Of a stretch of 64,000 nucleotides of DNA, positions 1-10,230 are shown one piece after another. The position numbers and the translations under genes are program-made. Within the stretch, counting starts at the first letter, position 1. Every line of letters begins with the position of its first letter. The DNA is from Moritella dasanensis ArB 0140 (GTDB lineage: Bacteria; Pseudomonadota; Gammaproteobacteria; Enterobacterales; Moritellaceae): contig NZ_AKXQ01000011.1 of the NCBI RefSeq assembly GCF_000276805.1, positions 62,001-126,000 of the forward strand, given 5' to 3'. Below the pieces are notes generated by a model. That model was given only the letters and a program-made list of their open reading frames with translations, searched no databases and had not been told where the DNA came from.

Positions 1-129
1 TTCGCCATCGTTGCCCATATACACGCGACCGTCAGAGAACACGCCATCAATATCGCAGATGAGGAGTTTTAAGGTTTTTGCTTTAGTTAAAATTTCTTGT
101 GGGATTGGACCGTATAACGTGTTGATCAT
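1..129 (-). CDS. kdsC: KdsC, Kdo-8-phosphate phosphatase (N-terminal part only)
   Basis: Only the first 43 codons lie in the window; the gene continues past position 1. The product is the HAD-family phosphatase that removes phosphate from 3-deoxy-D-manno-octulosonate 8-phosphate, the step after Kdo8P synthase in lipopolysaccharide core synthesis in the cytosol. The visible stretch carries the HAD nucleophile motif DIDGVFSDG, in which the first Asp is the expected nucleophile. The start ATG is 1 base downstream of the kdsD stop on the same strand, so the two are almost certainly one operon, as in the kdsD-kdsC-lptC order known from relatives. The identification rests on the motif plus the position next to kdsD. 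Confidence 0.88.
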   Translation of the reverse strand, partial: MINTLYGPIPQEILTKAKTLKLLICDIDGVFSDGRVYMGNDGE

Positions 130-130
130 T

Positions 131-1102
131 TTATAGTACACCTGCGCGTAGTAAGTCATGCATGTTGAAGGCGCCGACCGGTTCTTGTTGTTCATTAACG
201 ACAATTAAACCGTTAACTTTTTTATTTTCCATGACAGCAAGGGCTTCTGCGGCCAAAATATGTTCATTAATAGTAACACATCTTTGGGTCATTACTTCAC
301 TGATTGGGGTTTGGTGAATATCTATACGTGCATCAAGAATACGGCGTAAATCACCGTCGGTGAAAATACCAACCAACTTATTGTCGTTCGTTACGGCCGT
401 CATACCTAGCCCTTTTCGAGAGACTTCTAATAAGGCATCAGAGATCGTTTCGCTGTGCAGTACACTCGGCACGCCTTCACCTTTATGCATAATATCGGAG
501 ATACGCAGTAATAATTTTCGACCTAAGCTGCCGCCGGGATGCGACAGGGCGAAATCATTTGCCGTAAAGCCTTTTGCTTCAAGTAATGCCACGGCAATCG
601 CATCGCCCATGACTAAGCTTGCAGTGGTGCTTGATGTTGGCGCCAGCCCTAATGGACAGGCTTCTTTATCCACTTTAATACACAAATTAATTTGTGCTTC
701 GCGTCCCATCGTTGAATTAGGGTTACTTGTCATCGAGATAATTGGAATACTCAAACGCTTAAGCACGGGATACAAGGCTAGAATCTCATCTGACTCACCG
801 GAATTTGACAGTGCGATGACTACATCGTCACCGCCAATCATCCCCAAATCACCGTGACTGGCTTCGCCTGGATGCACAAAGAACGCAGGGGTACCCGTGC
901 TGGCGAGTGTCGCGGCAATTTTATTGGCAATATGACCGGATTTACCCATGCCAGTGATAATTACTTTACCTTTACAAGCGATTAATAATTCGCAGGCTGC
1001 TGTAAATGTTACATCAATATACTGACTTAATTGAGTGATCGCCGCCGCTTCTGTTTGAATGACATTAAGCGCACTTTGGCAATAATTAAACTGACTAGAC
1101 AT
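131..1102 (-). CDS. kdsD: KdsD, arabinose-5-phosphate isomerase
   Basis: 323 residues, the usual length. It interconverts ribulose 5-phosphate and arabinose 5-phosphate, the first committed input to Kdo for lipopolysaccharide. An N-terminal SIS sugar-phosphate isomerase domain covers about residues 40-170, with the glycine-rich GMGKSGHIANK stretch at 51-61 and the family signature HPGEASHGDLGM after it. Two CBS domains fill about 205-323. The start ATG has a good ribosome site (AGGGAA on the minus strand). It sits between yrbG and kdsC as in E. coli. The upstream neighbour yrbG is broken, but nothing in kdsD itself looks damaged. Confidence 0.95.
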   Translation of the reverse strand: MSSQFNYCQSALNVIQTEAAAITQLSQYIDVTFTAACELLIACKGKVIITGMGKSGHIANKIAATLASTGTPAFFVHPGEASHGDLGMIGGDDVVIALSNSGESDEILALYPVLKRLSIPIISMTSNPNSTMGREAQINLCIKVDKEACPLGLAPTSSTTASLVMGDAIAVALLEAKGFTANDFALSHPGGSLGRKLLLRISDIMHKGEGVPSVLHSETISDALLEVSRKGLGMTAVTNDNKLVGIFTDGDLRRILDARIDIHQTPISEVMTQRCVTINEHILAAEALAVMENKKVNGLIVVNEQQEPVGAFNMHDLLRAGVL

Positions 1103-1157
1103 GGTATTCCCTAATAAAAATACGGTTTAATACTTAGATTAAAAATATTAAGTACTG

Positions 1158-1590
1158 TTAAATGCTGTTAAACACAATAAAGCCAACAAGGAGTAACCCA
1201 CCTTCAATACGGTTGATACGACCCGGACGGCCTTTAAAACTCATTGCTGTTAATAGCATGATAATCGTAGCACCAAGCATATAGTAGAAGTCGCGCGAGT
1301 AATGGTTTTAATCACGCGGTGATGCCTAATACTAAGGTGATGTTGGTTATATTTGAACCAATCGCGTTTCCGATTGCCGTATTGGGTGCACTATTTAGCG
1401 ATGCCGAGACAGCGACCATCATTTCCGGTGCAGATGACCCCATTGCGACAATAGTCAGGCCAATAATCAGCGGCGAAATACCGAGATTTCTCGCTAATCC
1501 GGCGGCCCCGTAGACGAACTTATCGGCACTTATAACCAGAGCAATCAATCCAAGCATTAAAATAATTATATTTGTTGTTAACATCAGCAC
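1158..1590 (-). pseudogene. yrbG: YrbG-type Na+/Ca2+ exchanger, internally deleted
   Basis: An intact YrbG has about 325 residues and two inverted alpha-repeat halves. Here the first 92 codons are clean: a hydrophobic N-terminus, then the alpha-1 signature with GSSAPE and NAIGSNITNITLVLG. A TGA follows at once (1312-1314 on the plus strand). About 25 bases further on, in another frame, comes a good match to the family's C-terminus (RDFYYMLG, then KGRPGRINRIEGG, a hydrophobic helix, and a stop at 1158). About 185 residues, including the second alpha repeat, are missing. This cannot make a working exchanger, because both alpha repeats line the ion path. It lies directly upstream of kdsD in the usual position. 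The matches are seen in the sequence; the deletion size is inferred from the family length. Confidence 0.85.
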
Positions 1591-1910
1591 AGTTGCAGCA
1601 GATAAAACAGAACACTATTTTCGGTCTTTTTTCACTGAAAGAAAAGCAAAATAGTTAAATCTTGTCGACTATTGAATGATCGCGGGCTAAAAATCGGTAG
1701 TTAGTGCTACTTTTGGATTGTGTATTATAGCGATTGCTTTTAGAATACTGGGCTATTTTAATACTTTAGTTTTAAGCGCGATTCTCTCATTCAGAACGCC
1801 ATTCACTTAAAACTAAACATGCTGGCACTATTGTTTTAGGTCCATTAGCGACCGCGGCATGTAGAGTTTTAACTTGGCTTAGAATGGCGGCATCATAGGA
1901 TTTAAGTATT
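1591..1910. other. Intergenic region where mlaFEDCB would be expected
   Basis: These 320 bases separate the broken yrbG from ibaG. No reading frame of convincing size or family was found. In many gammaproteobacteria the five mla genes stand here. The region holds an imperfect inverted repeat at 1614-1655 and should hold the promoters for the two divergent units, but no clear sigma-70 pair could be picked out. Confidence 0.6.
1614..1655. repeat. Inverted repeat upstream of broken yrbG
   Basis: The outer arms ACTATTTT (1614-1621) and AAAATAGT (1648-1655) are exact. The inner arms are T-rich and A-rich and pair imperfectly. It could be a leftover terminator from a lost gene or an operator. There is no direct evidence for either. 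Confidence 0.45.
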
Positions 1911-3442
<1,532 letters not shown>

Positions 3443-3503
3443 TACTCGTTGACGCTTTGTCATGGGAATAACCGCGAATAACAGGTAATTGTTTATTATA
3501 AAT

Positions 3504-3533
3504 AAAAAAGGCGCATTCAAATGCGCCTTTTTT
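3504..3533. terminator. Bidirectional terminator between murA and degS
   Basis: A perfect stem GGCGCATT/AATGCGCC with a 2-base loop is flanked by A6 on one side and T6 on the other. It therefore works as an intrinsic terminator for both convergent units. Confidence 0.9.
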
Positions 3534-3560
3534 GTGTCTGAATTTATCTTGTCTTGAATA

Positions 3561-4643
3561 TTATTGAGGTTGTAGTGCTTGCAGTTCACCGAGTGTGACT
3601 GAGATGTCGAGTTGTTTACCCTCTCGTATAACCGTTAAATTAATTTTTGAACCTGGACGTTGTTCTGCCACTACATCCATCAACCAAATCACATTATCAA
3701 TTTCAGTCTCGTTGAACTTGATGACGACATCGCCAGTCACCAAACCGGCTTTTTCGGCGGGAGAATCGGGTGCGGTATTTTGTACCACAATACCTTGATT
3801 GGCTTTTAAACCGAGTAACTTTGCCATGACCGTATTAATCGATGTGCCTTCAATACCGAGATAACCACGGATCACCCGACCATTGGCAATTAATGAATTC
3901 ATTATTTTAACCGCTAGCGGGTAGGGGATCGCAAAGCTGATACCCATCGTTTCAACATTTTCAGAAACCTGAAAAGAAGCGGTATTAATACCGACTAATT
4001 CACCGAGACTGTTAACCAGTGCACCACCGGAATTACCTTCATTAATCGCCGCATCGGTTTGCAAAAAGTTCTGATGCCCAGTGGTACTCATACCAATACG
4101 ACCACGGGCACTGATTATACCCTGAGTGATAGTTTGGCCTAAGTTATACGGGTTACCAATGGCAAGTACGACGTCACCTATGTTGGTTTGTTCATGTTTA
4201 CTCTGTGGGATACTGGGCAAGTTTTTGGCATCAATACTTAATACAGCAAGGTCGGTATATTGATCAAAACCGATTAATTCTGCAGTAAAGAATCGACCGT
4301 CTTGTAGCGCCACGATAATTTGGTCGGCATTGGCGATGACGTGATAGTTTGTCAGTAAATAGCCTTTTTTGTTCATGATCACGCCTGAACCAAGGCTTTG
4401 TGGGCGTAATGTCGCTTTACTGTTAATCGTTGATTTTTGATAGGTGCGTGTATAGATATTAACAACAGAAGGCGCTGCACGTTTTACGGCAGCAGCAAAG
4501 CTCATTTGCTCACTAAGCCCTAATGAAAAGGGTTGCGTAAGGCCTTGCTTGTTTTGTAATTGTGGTAACGCCAACAGCAGTACTGCAGCGACAGCAATAC
4601 CGAGGAGGATACTTTTTGAAACATATGACCACAAATTTTTCAC
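3561..4643 (-). CDS. degS: DegS, inner-membrane stress-sensor protease
   Basis: 360 residues. DegS senses misfolded outer-membrane proteins through its PDZ domain and cuts the anti-sigma factor RseA, which starts the sigma-E response. One N-terminal membrane anchor (about residues 11-27) leaves the rest in the periplasm. The trypsin-like triad is visible: His101 in TNYHVIA, Asp131 in YTDLAVL and Ser205 in GNSGGA. A single PDZ domain covers about 255-350. One PDZ domain and an uncleaved anchor separate it from DegQ. It lies downstream of degQ on the same strand with a gap of about 110 bases, as in E. coli. Confidence 0.95.
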   Translation of the reverse strand: MKNLWSYVSKSILLGIAVAAVLLLALPQLQNKQGLTQPFSLGLSEQMSFAAAVKRAAPSVVNIYTRTYQKSTINSKATLRPQSLGSGVIMNKKGYLLTNYHVIANADQIIVALQDGRFFTAELIGFDQYTDLAVLSIDAKNLPSIPQSKHEQTNIGDVVLAIGNPYNLGQTITQGIISARGRIGMSTTGHQNFLQTDAAINEGNSGGALVNSLGELVGINTASFQVSENVETMGISFAIPYPLAVKIMNSLIANGRVIRGYLGIEGTSINTVMAKLLGLKANQGIVVQNTAPDSPAEKAGLVTGDVVIKFNETEIDNVIWLMDVVAEQRPGSKINLTVIREGKQLDISVTLGELQALQPQ

Positions 4644-4752
4644 TGAAATATCCCTACGTTACGCATCAAAAATAGCAACGTAGAGAATAACACCTCTTCC
4701 TCGGATAATGTAAAAAATAACGTGTAAAGTGATGTAATACCTAGCGTAGCCG

Positions 4753-6132
4753 CTAACGTAATACTCGGAATAAATGTTGTTCGCCACGTTGAATATTAAG
4801 CGCCAGAGTGGCATTTTCTTCAGACAGTAACGCCTTTAATTGAGCGAGATTTTTAACCTTATCTTTATTTACCCCAATAATGATATCACCTTGTTTTAAT
4901 CCAGCGTCTGCGGCCATGGAGCGTGGTTTCACGTCAGAAATCATCACGCCTTGGTCTTTGTCAGTGCTCGCTAATATCGCTCCTTTCAGACTCGGGTGCA
5001 TGTTACTGGCATCTGCGAGTTGGTTATCTGCGGGTTTGAGTGTTGCGGTGACCGGTATTTCTTTACCGTCTCTAACGATGCCTAAGGTGATTTCTTTATT
5101 TGGACCTAAGGTACCAATACGTGCTCTTAGTTCACTGAAGCTACGAATTTTATTATGATTAACACTGACAATAATATCGCCTGCGACTAACCCAGCTTCT
5201 TCGGCAGCAGAATTGGGGCTAACTTGGTTAATGAATGCGCCATACTGCACATCGATATCAAATGCTTTGGCCAGATCGGCTGTTAACTCTTGTCCTGCTA
5301 CACCCAATACGCCACGGCGTACTTCACCGTGTTCAATAATTTGTTGTACTAGATTATTGGCCATATTGGCTGGGATGGCGAAACCAATACCCACATTACC
5401 GCCATTAGGGCCTAATATGGCGGTATTAATGCCGATCAACTCACCACGCAGATTAACTAGTGCGCCGCCGGAGTTACCACTATTGATTGCTGCATCGGTT
5501 TGAATGAAATTTTCGAGGTTTTCTAATTGTAAGCCGGTTCGCCCTAAGGCACTGACAATACCGGATGTGACGGTTTGACCTAAGCCAAAGGGATTACCAA
5601 TCGCAATCGTGAAATCACCGACTCGTAACTTATCCGAGTCCGCGAATTTAATTTCGGTTAGGTTTTTTGCTGTAATTTGTAATAAGGCGATATCACTGCT
5701 TTTATCTGCACCGATAAGCTTGGCTTCATACTCATGGCCATCCTTGAGCATTACTTGGATCTTGTCTGCATCGGCAATGACATGATTGTTGGTGAGGACA
5801 TAACCTCTTTTCGCATCAATGATCACGCCAGAACCTAGGCCTTGGAATGGTTGTGCTTGCTGCTTAGAACCTAAGCCATCAGGGCCAAAAAAATAGCGAA
5901 ATTCTTCAGGGATTTGCTGTTGTGATACTTTAGTACCCGATACGGATATATTGACAACGGCAGGGGTCACTTGCTCAAGTATGGGGGCCAGACTTGGCAG
6001 TGGTTGTCCTGCAACAGCGAAAGGAAACGCTGCTGTTGCAGGTAAACTGGTTAACCCCATCGCGGCAGTTAATGCTAACGCGGTGAGTGTTTTGCAGTGT
6101 GATCTAACTTTTATAACATGTACTTTCATCAC
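4753..6132 (-). CDS. degQ: DegQ, periplasmic HtrA serine protease/chaperone
   Basis: 459 residues. A signal peptide ends near PATAA at about residue 35, so the protein is exported. The triad is His117 (TNNHVIA), Asp147 (SSDIALL) and Ser221 (GNSGGA). Two PDZ domains follow, at about 270-360 and 375-455. This is the DegP/DegQ architecture used for degrading or refolding damaged periplasmic proteins. The short linker before the GLGSGV strand and the position beside degS favour DegQ over DegP. Whether a separate degP exists elsewhere cannot be seen here. Confidence 0.93.
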   Translation of the reverse strand: MMKVHVIKVRSHCKTLTALALTAAMGLTSLPATAAFPFAVAGQPLPSLAPILEQVTPAVVNISVSGTKVSQQQIPEEFRYFFGPDGLGSKQQAQPFQGLGSGVIIDAKRGYVLTNNHVIADADKIQVMLKDGHEYEAKLIGADKSSDIALLQITAKNLTEIKFADSDKLRVGDFTIAIGNPFGLGQTVTSGIVSALGRTGLQLENLENFIQTDAAINSGNSGGALVNLRGELIGINTAILGPNGGNVGIGFAIPANMANNLVQQIIEHGEVRRGVLGVAGQELTADLAKAFDIDVQYGAFINQVSPNSAAEEAGLVAGDIIVSVNHNKIRSFSELRARIGTLGPNKEITLGIVRDGKEIPVTATLKPADNQLADASNMHPSLKGAILASTDKDQGVMISDVKPRSMAADAGLKQGDIIIGVNKDKVKNLAQLKALLSEENATLALNIQRGEQHLFRVLR

Positions 6133-6196
6133 AGTTTAAACCCCTAAAAATTATAAGCATAAATAGTTAGGTGTGGTCAAAAACGAAAAGTTCAAG

Positions 6197-6574
6197 TTAT
6201 TTGTTCAATAGTCCTGAACTGGTGCTTGAATAATCTTTTGGCTGACCTTCAAGCGGTTCTGTTGGATCGATTATTTCTTTAGCCTGAAACGGAATATCTT
6301 TGACGGCCACATTGTCTAATAAATGCTTGGCGTTATCGGCTAAGTGCTGTTGCATTTCAACATAACTATCAGACAGTTTCATTAATAGCGCTTCAGTACT
6401 GTTGAAGTGTTCATTAACATCATGTTTGTATTGTTCAATTTCAGCTTCTTTCGCTAATAATTTACCCTTAAACTTACCTGTTTGATCTTTGGTGTTGGTT
6501 ACCTTCGCAATCGCAAAACCGATAACAATACCGATAACCAGACTAATTAATATTTCAAAATAGGGCATATACAC
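6197..6574 (-). CDS. zapG: ZapG/YhcB, membrane-anchored division-associated protein (DUF1043)
   Basis: 125 residues. An N-terminal membrane helix (about 5-23, rich in Ile/Val/Gly) is followed by a long charged helix with coiled-coil character up to about residue 95 and a disordered tail. This is the YhcB/DUF1043 pattern, a protein tied to coordination of envelope growth and division. It stands between zapE and degQ as in E. coli, divergent from zapE, and is probably the first gene of the minus-strand group with degQ and degS. Confidence 0.88.
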   Translation of the reverse strand: MYMPYFEILISLVIGIVIGFAIAKVTNTKDQTGKFKGKLLAKEAEIEQYKHDVNEHFNSTEALLMKLSDSYVEMQQHLADNAKHLLDNVAVKDIPFQAKEIIDPTEPLEGQPKDYSSTSSGLLNK

Positions 6575-6784
6575 CTCGTTAAATGGAAATTTGTATTCTA
6601 CTAAATTAACTTTATGTTACTAAGTCTAAGTATGAAACGCTTATTTCTATACTCTAATATAACTACCTTAGTTTTAAAATAGTGTATTTCAAAAGAATAC
6701 AACATGGTAGCATTGATTATCATTAATGCGTGTCGGTATATGGCAATAAAAGGCGTTAAAAACAGCAAAGGACTAGCAATTATA

Positions 6785-7897
6785 ATGACTCCGATAGAGA
6801 AATATCAGCTTGATTTAAAGCGCCCTGATTTTATGTTTGATGCAGCACAAGAAAATGCCGTAATGGCATTGCAACGGCTGTTTGATGAATTGTTAGCGGT
6901 GCCAGCACTACCCGCTAAACGTAGCCTAATGGTTAAATTAAAACAATTCACAACAAAGCCTGCACCGACGCTCATCAATCCAGTGAGAGGCATTTACTTT
7001 TGGGGGGGTGTTGGAAGAGGTAAGACCTATTTAGTTGATACTTTCTACGATTGCCTGCCGTTTGAAAATAAAACCCGTATTCACTTTCACCGTTTTATGC
7101 ATCGGATCCATCAAGAGTTAAAAGGGTTATCGCAACAAAAAGATCCACTGAAAGTCATCGCGAAGAAGTTAGCAGATGAAACGCGCGTTATTTGCTTTGA
7201 TGAGTTTTTTGTCTCGGATATTACTGATGCGATGATCTTAGGTACCTTGTTTGAGGAGTTATTTTCCCATCAAGTTATTCTCGTCGCGACATCGAATATT
7301 ATTCCTGATGAGCTTTATCGTAATGGTCTGCAACGCGCTCGTTTTTTACCTGCGATTCATTTGATTAATCAAAACTGTGACATTATTAATGTCGATAGTG
7401 GCGTTGATTATCGCTTACGGACCTTAGAACAAGCGGAAATTTACCATTTTCCATTGGACAGTGTCGCGCAGAAAAATCTCGATCAATATTTTCAGCAATT
7501 ATCTTGTGATCCGCGTAACTACAATCAACCGATAGACATTGAGAATCGCCAAATCCAAACGTTAGCAGAAGCGGATAGCGTGTTGATGATTGATTTTACC
7601 GAATTATGTGGAGGTCCACGCAGTCAAGTTGATTATATGGAAATTTCACGTATCTATCACACCGTGTTATTAGCCAACGTAAAACAGATGGGGCCGTTAA
7701 CGGGTGACGTCGCCCGTCGTTTTATTGCCATGGTCGATGAGTTTTACGAACGTAATGTTACCTTGATCATGTCCGCTGAACTAGAAATGTCGGCGCTCTA
7801 TAGCTCAGGCTTGTTGGAGTTTGAATTCCGTCGCTGTTTATCGCGTTTGCAAGAGATGCAATCACATGACTATCTCGCGCGTGAGCATTTACCTTAA
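6785..7897 (+). CDS. zapE: ZapE, AFG1-like ATPase of the divisome
   Basis: 370 residues from this ATG. An in-frame upstream ATG at 6704 would add 27 residues with no family counterpart, so the internal start, preceded by AAAGGA, is preferred. Walker A GGVGRGKT is at about 74-81 and Walker B is in VICFDEFFVSD. This is the AFG1/ZapE P-loop ATPase family; in E. coli the protein associates with the Z ring under stress. It is divergent from zapG. The first 20 residues are the least certain part. Confidence 0.92.
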   Translation: MTPIEKYQLDLKRPDFMFDAAQENAVMALQRLFDELLAVPALPAKRSLMVKLKQFTTKPAPTLINPVRGIYFWGGVGRGKTYLVDTFYDCLPFENKTRIHFHRFMHRIHQELKGLSQQKDPLKVIAKKLADETRVICFDEFFVSDITDAMILGTLFEELFSHQVILVATSNIIPDELYRNGLQRARFLPAIHLINQNCDIINVDSGVDYRLRTLEQAEIYHFPLDSVAQKNLDQYFQQLSCDPRNYNQPIDIENRQIQTLAEADSVLMIDFTELCGGPRSQVDYMEISRIYHTVLLANVKQMGPLTGDVARRFIAMVDEFYERNVTLIMSAELEMSALYSSGLLEFEFRRCLSRLQEMQSHDYLAREHLP

Positions 7898-8032
7898 AGT
7901 ATAGAACGGCTCAAACACGGCTGATTTAGCACCAAATAGGTAGTTTTTGTGCGCGTTATTAAAATAAATACACTAACTAACACATTTATTTATTGAGTTA
8001 CGGTAAGTATATAGGCTATTGTTTCGGCGGAC

Positions 8033-8114
8033 ATGGACTGACAAAGTGACGTATATAGTGTTATTACGTCATTAAGTCCATTGCAAAGGCTTACTTCTAA
8101 ATACGCGAAGTAAG
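8033..8114 (+). promoter_or_regulatory. Nested hairpin leader before coaA
   Basis: Two nested exact inverted repeats, ATGGACT (8033-8039)/AGTCCAT (8075-8081) outside TGACGT (8047-8052)/ACGTCA (8066-8071), would fold into one long interrupted stem. A second hairpin follows: CTTACTTC (8090-8097)/GAAGTAAG (8107-8114), trailed by TGATTTTT. The pair ends 34 bases before the coaA start. It may be a regulatory leader, an attenuator or a small RNA with its own terminator. No known riboswitch was recognised. Confidence 0.5.
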
Positions 8115-8148
8115 TGATTTTTCGGGCGTTAAGTAGGCTTTTAGTTTA

Positions 8149-9081
8149 ATGAATTACTCACCATATCAAGTGTTTGACAGGGAATATTGGGCTGAACTAC
8201 GCGAGTCAGTACCACTGACCTTATCCGCTCTCGAATTAAAGCAGTTACAAGGGATTAATGAACGCGTTTCTATTGAAGAAGTGTGTGATATTTACCTGCC
8301 ATTATCGCGATTGCTTAATTTATATGTCACTAATCGTATTCAGCGTCGTGTCGTTCGGGATCAATTCTTGGGTCGTAAAGTGGGCAAGGTACCTTATATT
8401 ATAAGCCTTGCTGGTAGTGTTGCTGTCGGTAAAAGTACCACTGCAAGGATTTTACAGGCCTTATTACAATGCTGGAGCGAGCACCCAAAGGTGGCGTTGA
8501 TCACCACCGATGGTTTCTTGTATCCAAATGCATACCTCAAAGAACACGACTTGATGAAGCGTAAAGGCTTTCCTGAAAGTTATGATATAAATTCATTGGT
8601 TAAATTTGTTGCCGATATTAAATCGGGTAATGCTCGTGTTACTGCGCCAGTTTATTCTCATTTCTCTTATGATATTGAACCGGACAAGGAAGTCGTTGTT
8701 GAGCAACCGGACATCGTTATTCTTGAGGGCTTAAATGTATTGCAATCGGGATTAGAATATCCGAATGACCCGCATCGTGTGTTTGTTTCTGATTTTGTCG
8801 ATTTCTCTATCTATGTTGATGCCGACACTGAAAACTTGGAAAATTGGTATGTGCAACGTTTCTTGCAATTACGTGAAAGTGCCTTTACCGATTCGAGTTC
8901 TTATTTCCATCATTACGCTAAATTGGATGAGGACGAAGCAAAAGGGGTGGCATTGAATATTTGGCGGACAATTAATGGTAAAAACTTAGTAGAAAATATT
9001 TTACCAACCCGAGAACGTGCTAACCTTATTCTGACTAAAGACTTAAATCATCAAGTACATCAAGTTAAATTGCGGAAATAG
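8149..9081 (+). CDS. coaA: CoaA, type I pantothenate kinase
   Basis: 310 residues, close to the E. coli length. It phosphorylates pantothenate with ATP, the first and main control step of coenzyme A synthesis in the cytosol. The P-loop GSVAVGKST is at 89-97, followed by the TTDGFLYPN substrate region and the conserved SHFSYDIEP and [10 protein letters not shown] segments. The ribosome site is weak (an AGG about 13 bases ahead). The location between zapE and rplM is unusual, since in E. coli zapE is next to rplM. A structured leader precedes it. Confidence 0.96.
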   Translation: MNYSPYQVFDREYWAELRESVPLTLSALELKQLQGINERVSIEEVCDIYLPLSRLLNLYVTNRIQRRVVRDQFLGRKVGKVPYIISLAGSVAVGKSTTARILQALLQCWSEHPKVALITTDGFLYPNAYLKEHDLMKRKGFPESYDINSLVKFVADIKSGNARVTAPVYSHFSYDIEPDKEVVVEQPDIVILEGLNVLQSGLEYPNDPHRVFVSDFVDFSIYVDADTENLENWYVQRFLQLRESAFTDSSSYFHHYAKLDEDEAKGVALNIWRTINGKNLVENILPTRERANLILTKDLNHQVHQVKLRK

Positions 9082-9154
9082 CCTTAATTCCAGTCAATTT
9101 TTTGGTACTATATGAATGTTTTTTGAGATTAATCCTATTTTTTTTAAAATATAG

Positions 9155-9183
9155 GTGAAATTTCGCTCATTTCTCTTTATAAT
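9155..9183 (+). promoter_or_regulatory. Candidate sigma-70 promoter for rplM-rpsI
   Basis: GTGAAA at 9155-9160 (4 of 6 matches to TTGACA), a 17-base spacer, then a perfect TATAAT at 9178-9183. It lies about 145 bases before rplM, leaving room for the structured leader. Confidence 0.6.
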
Positions 9184-9194
9184 GCGTGCTGCCC

Positions 9195-9258
9195 ACGAAC
9201 AAGGTGCTGTGGTGGTTCCTTGTCCTAATGACGCCATGTACTTATTCGAAGGGATAAG
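9195..9258 (+). ncRNA. Putative L13 (rplM) autoregulatory mRNA leader
   Basis: Downstream of the TATAAT are two stems: CAAGG with CCTTG at about 9200-9222, and an 18-base hairpin at 9241-9258 with arms CTTATTC/GGATAAG (one G-T pair) and a 4-base loop. A structured leader ahead of rplM is known in gammaproteobacteria (the L13 leader family), and this is where it should be. The exact boundaries are inferred. Confidence 0.5.
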
Positions 9259-9328
9259 CAAGGTATATAGTTCATATATAGACAAGTATATATGATAGTT
9301 TAAACAAATTTTATTGGGTTTAATATAA

Positions 9329-9757
9329 ATGAAAACTTTTGTTGCTACTCCAAGCACGATCACTCGTGACTGGTACGTTGTTGACGCTGAAGGTAAAACT
9401 TTAGGCCGTCTTGCGACTGAAATCGCTTCTCGCTTACGTGGTAAGCATAAGCCTGAGTTCACTCCTCATGCTGATACTGGTGATTACATCATCGTTGTTA
9501 ACTGTGAAAAAATCACTGTAACTGGTAACAAAGCGAAGGGTAAAATTTACCACTCGCATACAGGTTACATTGGCGGCTTAAAATCAATCAGCTTCGAAAA
9601 GCTAATTGATAAAGCTCCAGAGCGCGTTATCGAGTCTGCAGTTAAAGGTATGTTGCCAAAAGGTCCTCTAGGCCGTGCAATGTTCCGTAAGATGAAAGTA
9701 TACGCAGGTCCTGAGCACAACCATGCTGCTCAACAACCACAAGTTCTAGACATCTAA
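9329..9757 (+). CDS. rplM: 50S ribosomal protein L13
   Basis: 142 residues, the exact usual length. L13 is an early-assembly protein that binds 23S rRNA. The start [20 protein letters not shown] and the signatures [22 protein letters not shown] and [19 protein letters not shown] fit the family throughout. It is followed 18 bases later by rpsI, the near-universal pair, and is preceded by a good promoter and a structured leader. Confidence 0.98.
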   Translation: MKTFVATPSTITRDWYVVDAEGKTLGRLATEIASRLRGKHKPEFTPHADTGDYIIVVNCEKITVTGNKAKGKIYHSHTGYIGGLKSISFEKLIDKAPERVIESAVKGMLPKGPLGRAMFRKMKVYAGPEHNHAAQQPQVLDI

Positions 9758-9775
9758 TTTACGGAATTTAAGCAA

Positions 9776-10168
9776 ATGGCAGAAAATCAATACTACGGCA
9801 CTGGTCGTCGTAAAAGTTCAACAGCTCGTGTATTCATGACAGCTGGTACTGGTCAACTTACTATCAACAAACGTTCTTTAGACGTTTACTTTGGTCGTGA
9901 AACGGCTCGTATGGTTGTTCGTCAAGCACTTGACTTAGTTGGTCTACAAGACAAATTCGACCTAAACATCACTGTTTCTGGTGGTGGTACTACTGGTCAA
10001 GCTGGCGCAATCCGTCACGGTATCACTCGCGCACTTATGGTTTATGACGAAACTTTACGTCCTAGCCTACGTGCAGCTGGTTTTGTTACTCGTGATGCTC
10101 GTCAAGTTGAACGTAAGAAAGTTGGTCTTAGAAAAGCACGTAAACGTCCACAGTTCTCAAAACGTTAA
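9776..10168 (+). CDS. rpsI: 30S ribosomal protein S9
   Basis: 130 residues. S9 sits in the 30S head and its C-terminal tail reaches the P-site tRNA. The family start [15 protein letters not shown], the glycine-rich [19 protein letters not shown] loop and the basic tail ending FSKR are all present; the last Arg is the tRNA-contacting residue. It is co-transcribed with rplM and closed by a strong terminator. Confidence 0.98.
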   Translation: MAENQYYGTGRRKSSTARVFMTAGTGQLTINKRSLDVYFGRETARMVVRQALDLVGLQDKFDLNITVSGGGTTGQAGAIRHGITRALMVYDETLRPSLRAAGFVTRDARQVERKKVGLRKARKRPQFSKR

Positions 10169-10200
10169 TCCGTTTTTTGTGGTTCGCTTTATTGCGACGA

Positions 10201-10230
10201 AAGCCTGGCATATGCCAGGCTTTTTTTTGT
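10201..10230 (+). terminator. Intrinsic terminator after rpsI
   Basis: AAGCCTGGCA/TGCCAGGCTT is a perfect 10-base stem with a 2-base loop, followed by a run of T. Confidence 0.93.

Noticed and set aside
360-857. Long antisense frame inside kdsD
   Set aside because: It follows the codon pattern of the gene on the other strand and has no family look.
1790-1908. Minus-strand frame of about 40 codons in the mla gap
   Set aside because: It has no recognisable start or domain and no match to MlaB that I could see.
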